A stretch of DNA of 15,032 nucleotides from CAKOSP01 sp964404455 (lineage in GTDB: Bacteria > Bacillota_I > Bacilli_A > RF39 > UBA660): positions 1-15,032 of the forward strand of contig CAYOJY010000017.1 in the NCBI GenBank assembly GCA_964404455.1. The letters run 5' to 3'. The position numbers and the translations under genes are program-made. The notes beneath the pieces are model-generated. The model had not been told where the DNA came from and made no database searches. It saw only the letters and a list, made by a program, of their open reading frames with translations. Shown in pieces: positions 14,801 to 15,032 of this stretch (position 1 is the first letter of the stretch; each line of letters opens with the position of its first letter).

Positions 14801-15032
14801 AATGAAAGAAGCTGGAATGGCCGAAGATGGAAAAATGATTCTTTACGACGGAAGAACTGGCGAAAAATTTGATAATAGAATTAGTGTTGGAGTTATGTAC
14901 ATGGTTAAATTACATCACATGGTTGATGATAAATTACATGCTCGGGCAACAGGACCTTATTCATTAGTTACGCAACAGCCATTAGGAGGAAAAGCTCAAT
15001 TTGGTGGTCAAAGATTTGGGGAAATGGAAGTT
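11844..15032 (+). CDS. rpoB: RNA polymerase beta subunit RpoB (3' end missing)
   Basis: RpoB forms one half of the RNA polymerase active-site cleft. The frame is open from GTG 11844 to the window edge (1063 codons, no stop); Bacillus RpoB continues about 100 residues further. GTG follows GGGGTGAT at suitable distance. The whole length aligns in memory with Bacillus RpoB: INGAERVIVSQLVRSP, RDVNASHYGRICPIESPEG, NGYNYEDAVI with the active-site Glu755-Asp756, GDKMSGRHGNKG (905-916) and QQPLGGKAQFGGQRFGEMEV at the edge. In the rifampicin-binding cluster (457-484) Asp476 stands where E. coli has His526 and Bacillus has His482; Ile468 replaces E. coli Asn518 and Ser482 replaces Ala532. E. coli Ser531 is conserved as Ser481. 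rpoC probably follows outside the window. Confidence 0.99.
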   Translation, partial: MAYKLRKFGDYRERKDFAKTKSTLELQDLLEVQKKSYQNFLDTLIKEIFEDLFPVESFTGNISLEFGNYYFEEPRYSVKEARERMVNYASPLKVEARLFIHETGEVKEQTIFLGDMPLMTEAGTFIINGAERVIVSQLVRSPSIYYKKEIDKNGRRIITAEVIPNKGTWLEYETDARNVVYVRIDRTRKITVTTLLRALGLSTDEEIIKIFGENDFIKATLDKDSSNNTEEALIELYEKLRPGEPATLDSAKNQLITRFFDRFRYDLAKVGRYKFNKKLNVVDRLLGCTLAEDIKIDNKVYAKKNTLVDKKLLESIKEAFNLGFNIKQAKVNEELDDYKNIQTVKVYTPENKKQKLNLVGVDTNVDVRRLTIPDVYASLSYYLGLHFGIGSVDEVDYLGNRRVRQVGELISAQFRIGIARMERVIRERMTTQEIETATPKTLINIRPVTAALKEFFGSSQLSKFMDQINPIAELTDKRRLSSLGPGGLSRERAGMEVRDVNASHYGRICPIESPEGQNIGLITSLAGYAKINEYGFIMTPYCKVENAKLTDEIVYMTADEEADYYISQATIKINEKNEIIEDEIIVRLNDDNVIVTKDKVNFIDVAPSQVVSITTSCIPFLEFDDANRTLMGANMQRQAVPLLVPDAPIVGTGVEYIAARDSGSCIVCKADGIVYYADSLKIIVQVANSKDIYYLANFERSNAESCVNHKPLVKKGDAVKKGQVIADGPSTDQGELALGQNMIVAFMTFNGYNYEDAVILNERLVKDDVYTSLHISHYDIECRDTKLGPEEITRDIPNVGEDARKNLDSTGIIRIGTEVKEGDILVGKVTPKGVQELTSEEKLLHAIFGEKAREVRDTSLRVDHGAAGIIHDVKIYTKENSDELSPGVSKVVRVYIVQKRKIQVGDKMSGRHGNKGVVSLVLPEEDMPYMENGKQVDILLNPLGVPSRMNIGQILELHLGMAGKKLGIHYATPVFDSASWDDIVDEMKEAGMAEDGKMILYDGRTGEKFDNRISVGVMYMVKLHHMVDDKLHARATGPYSLVTQQPLGGKAQFGGQRFGEMEV

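Overview
The window is a strongly AT-rich, plus-strand-only stretch of a bacterial chromosome carrying housekeeping genes. Clear Trp positions use TGG, and TGA ends murG and murB, so the genetic code is standard rather than the mycoplasma code. Murein genes (murG, murB) and a divIB/ftsQ gene point to a walled cell. Protein relationships, AT bias and gene pairs (lepA-hemW, ybxB-like-rpoB) suggest a low-GC Bacillota lineage near the Mollicutes, such as an uncultured gut Bacilli/RF39-type or Erysipelotrichales-like organism. That placement is inference.

Layout: 1-548 holds no convincing gene. It contains a promoter and several nested stem-loops, including a compact multi-helix element (400-536) just before ffh. 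Next come ffh (SRP GTPase), a weak terminator and a promoter, then overlapping lepA and hemW. A 258-base gap leads to a small membrane-anchored protein with a cadherin-like beta-sandwich. A tight envelope cluster follows: murG, murB, ftsQ/divIB, then queH (queuosine synthesis). A promoter inside the end of queH and a leader hairpin precede rpsB-tsf, which ends in a terminator. An rRNA methyltransferase of the YbxB/RsmC family and a strong promoter lead into rpoB, cut off by the window end.

The genes serve protein synthesis and targeting (ffh, lepA, rpsB, tsf, rRNA and tRNA modification), transcription (rpoB) and wall/division (murG, murB, ftsQ). The five promoters I can support all carry an extended -10 (TGnTAnnnT); four of the twelve genes start with GTG or TTG.

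The most unusual items are: (1) ribosomal protein S2 lacks about 19 residues of its normally conserved coiled-coil helix, yet has a roughly 150-residue tail with two 30-residue repeats and a terminal Rho_N/SAP-like motif; (2) RpoB has Asp where E. coli has His526, a classic rifampicin-resistance substitution; (3) a folded RNA element sits between an AAAGGAG sequence and the ffh start, which has no Shine-Dalgarno of its own; (4) a hairpin encloses the ribosome-binding site and GTG start of the cadherin-like gene. No mobile element, CRISPR array, tRNA or rRNA was seen.
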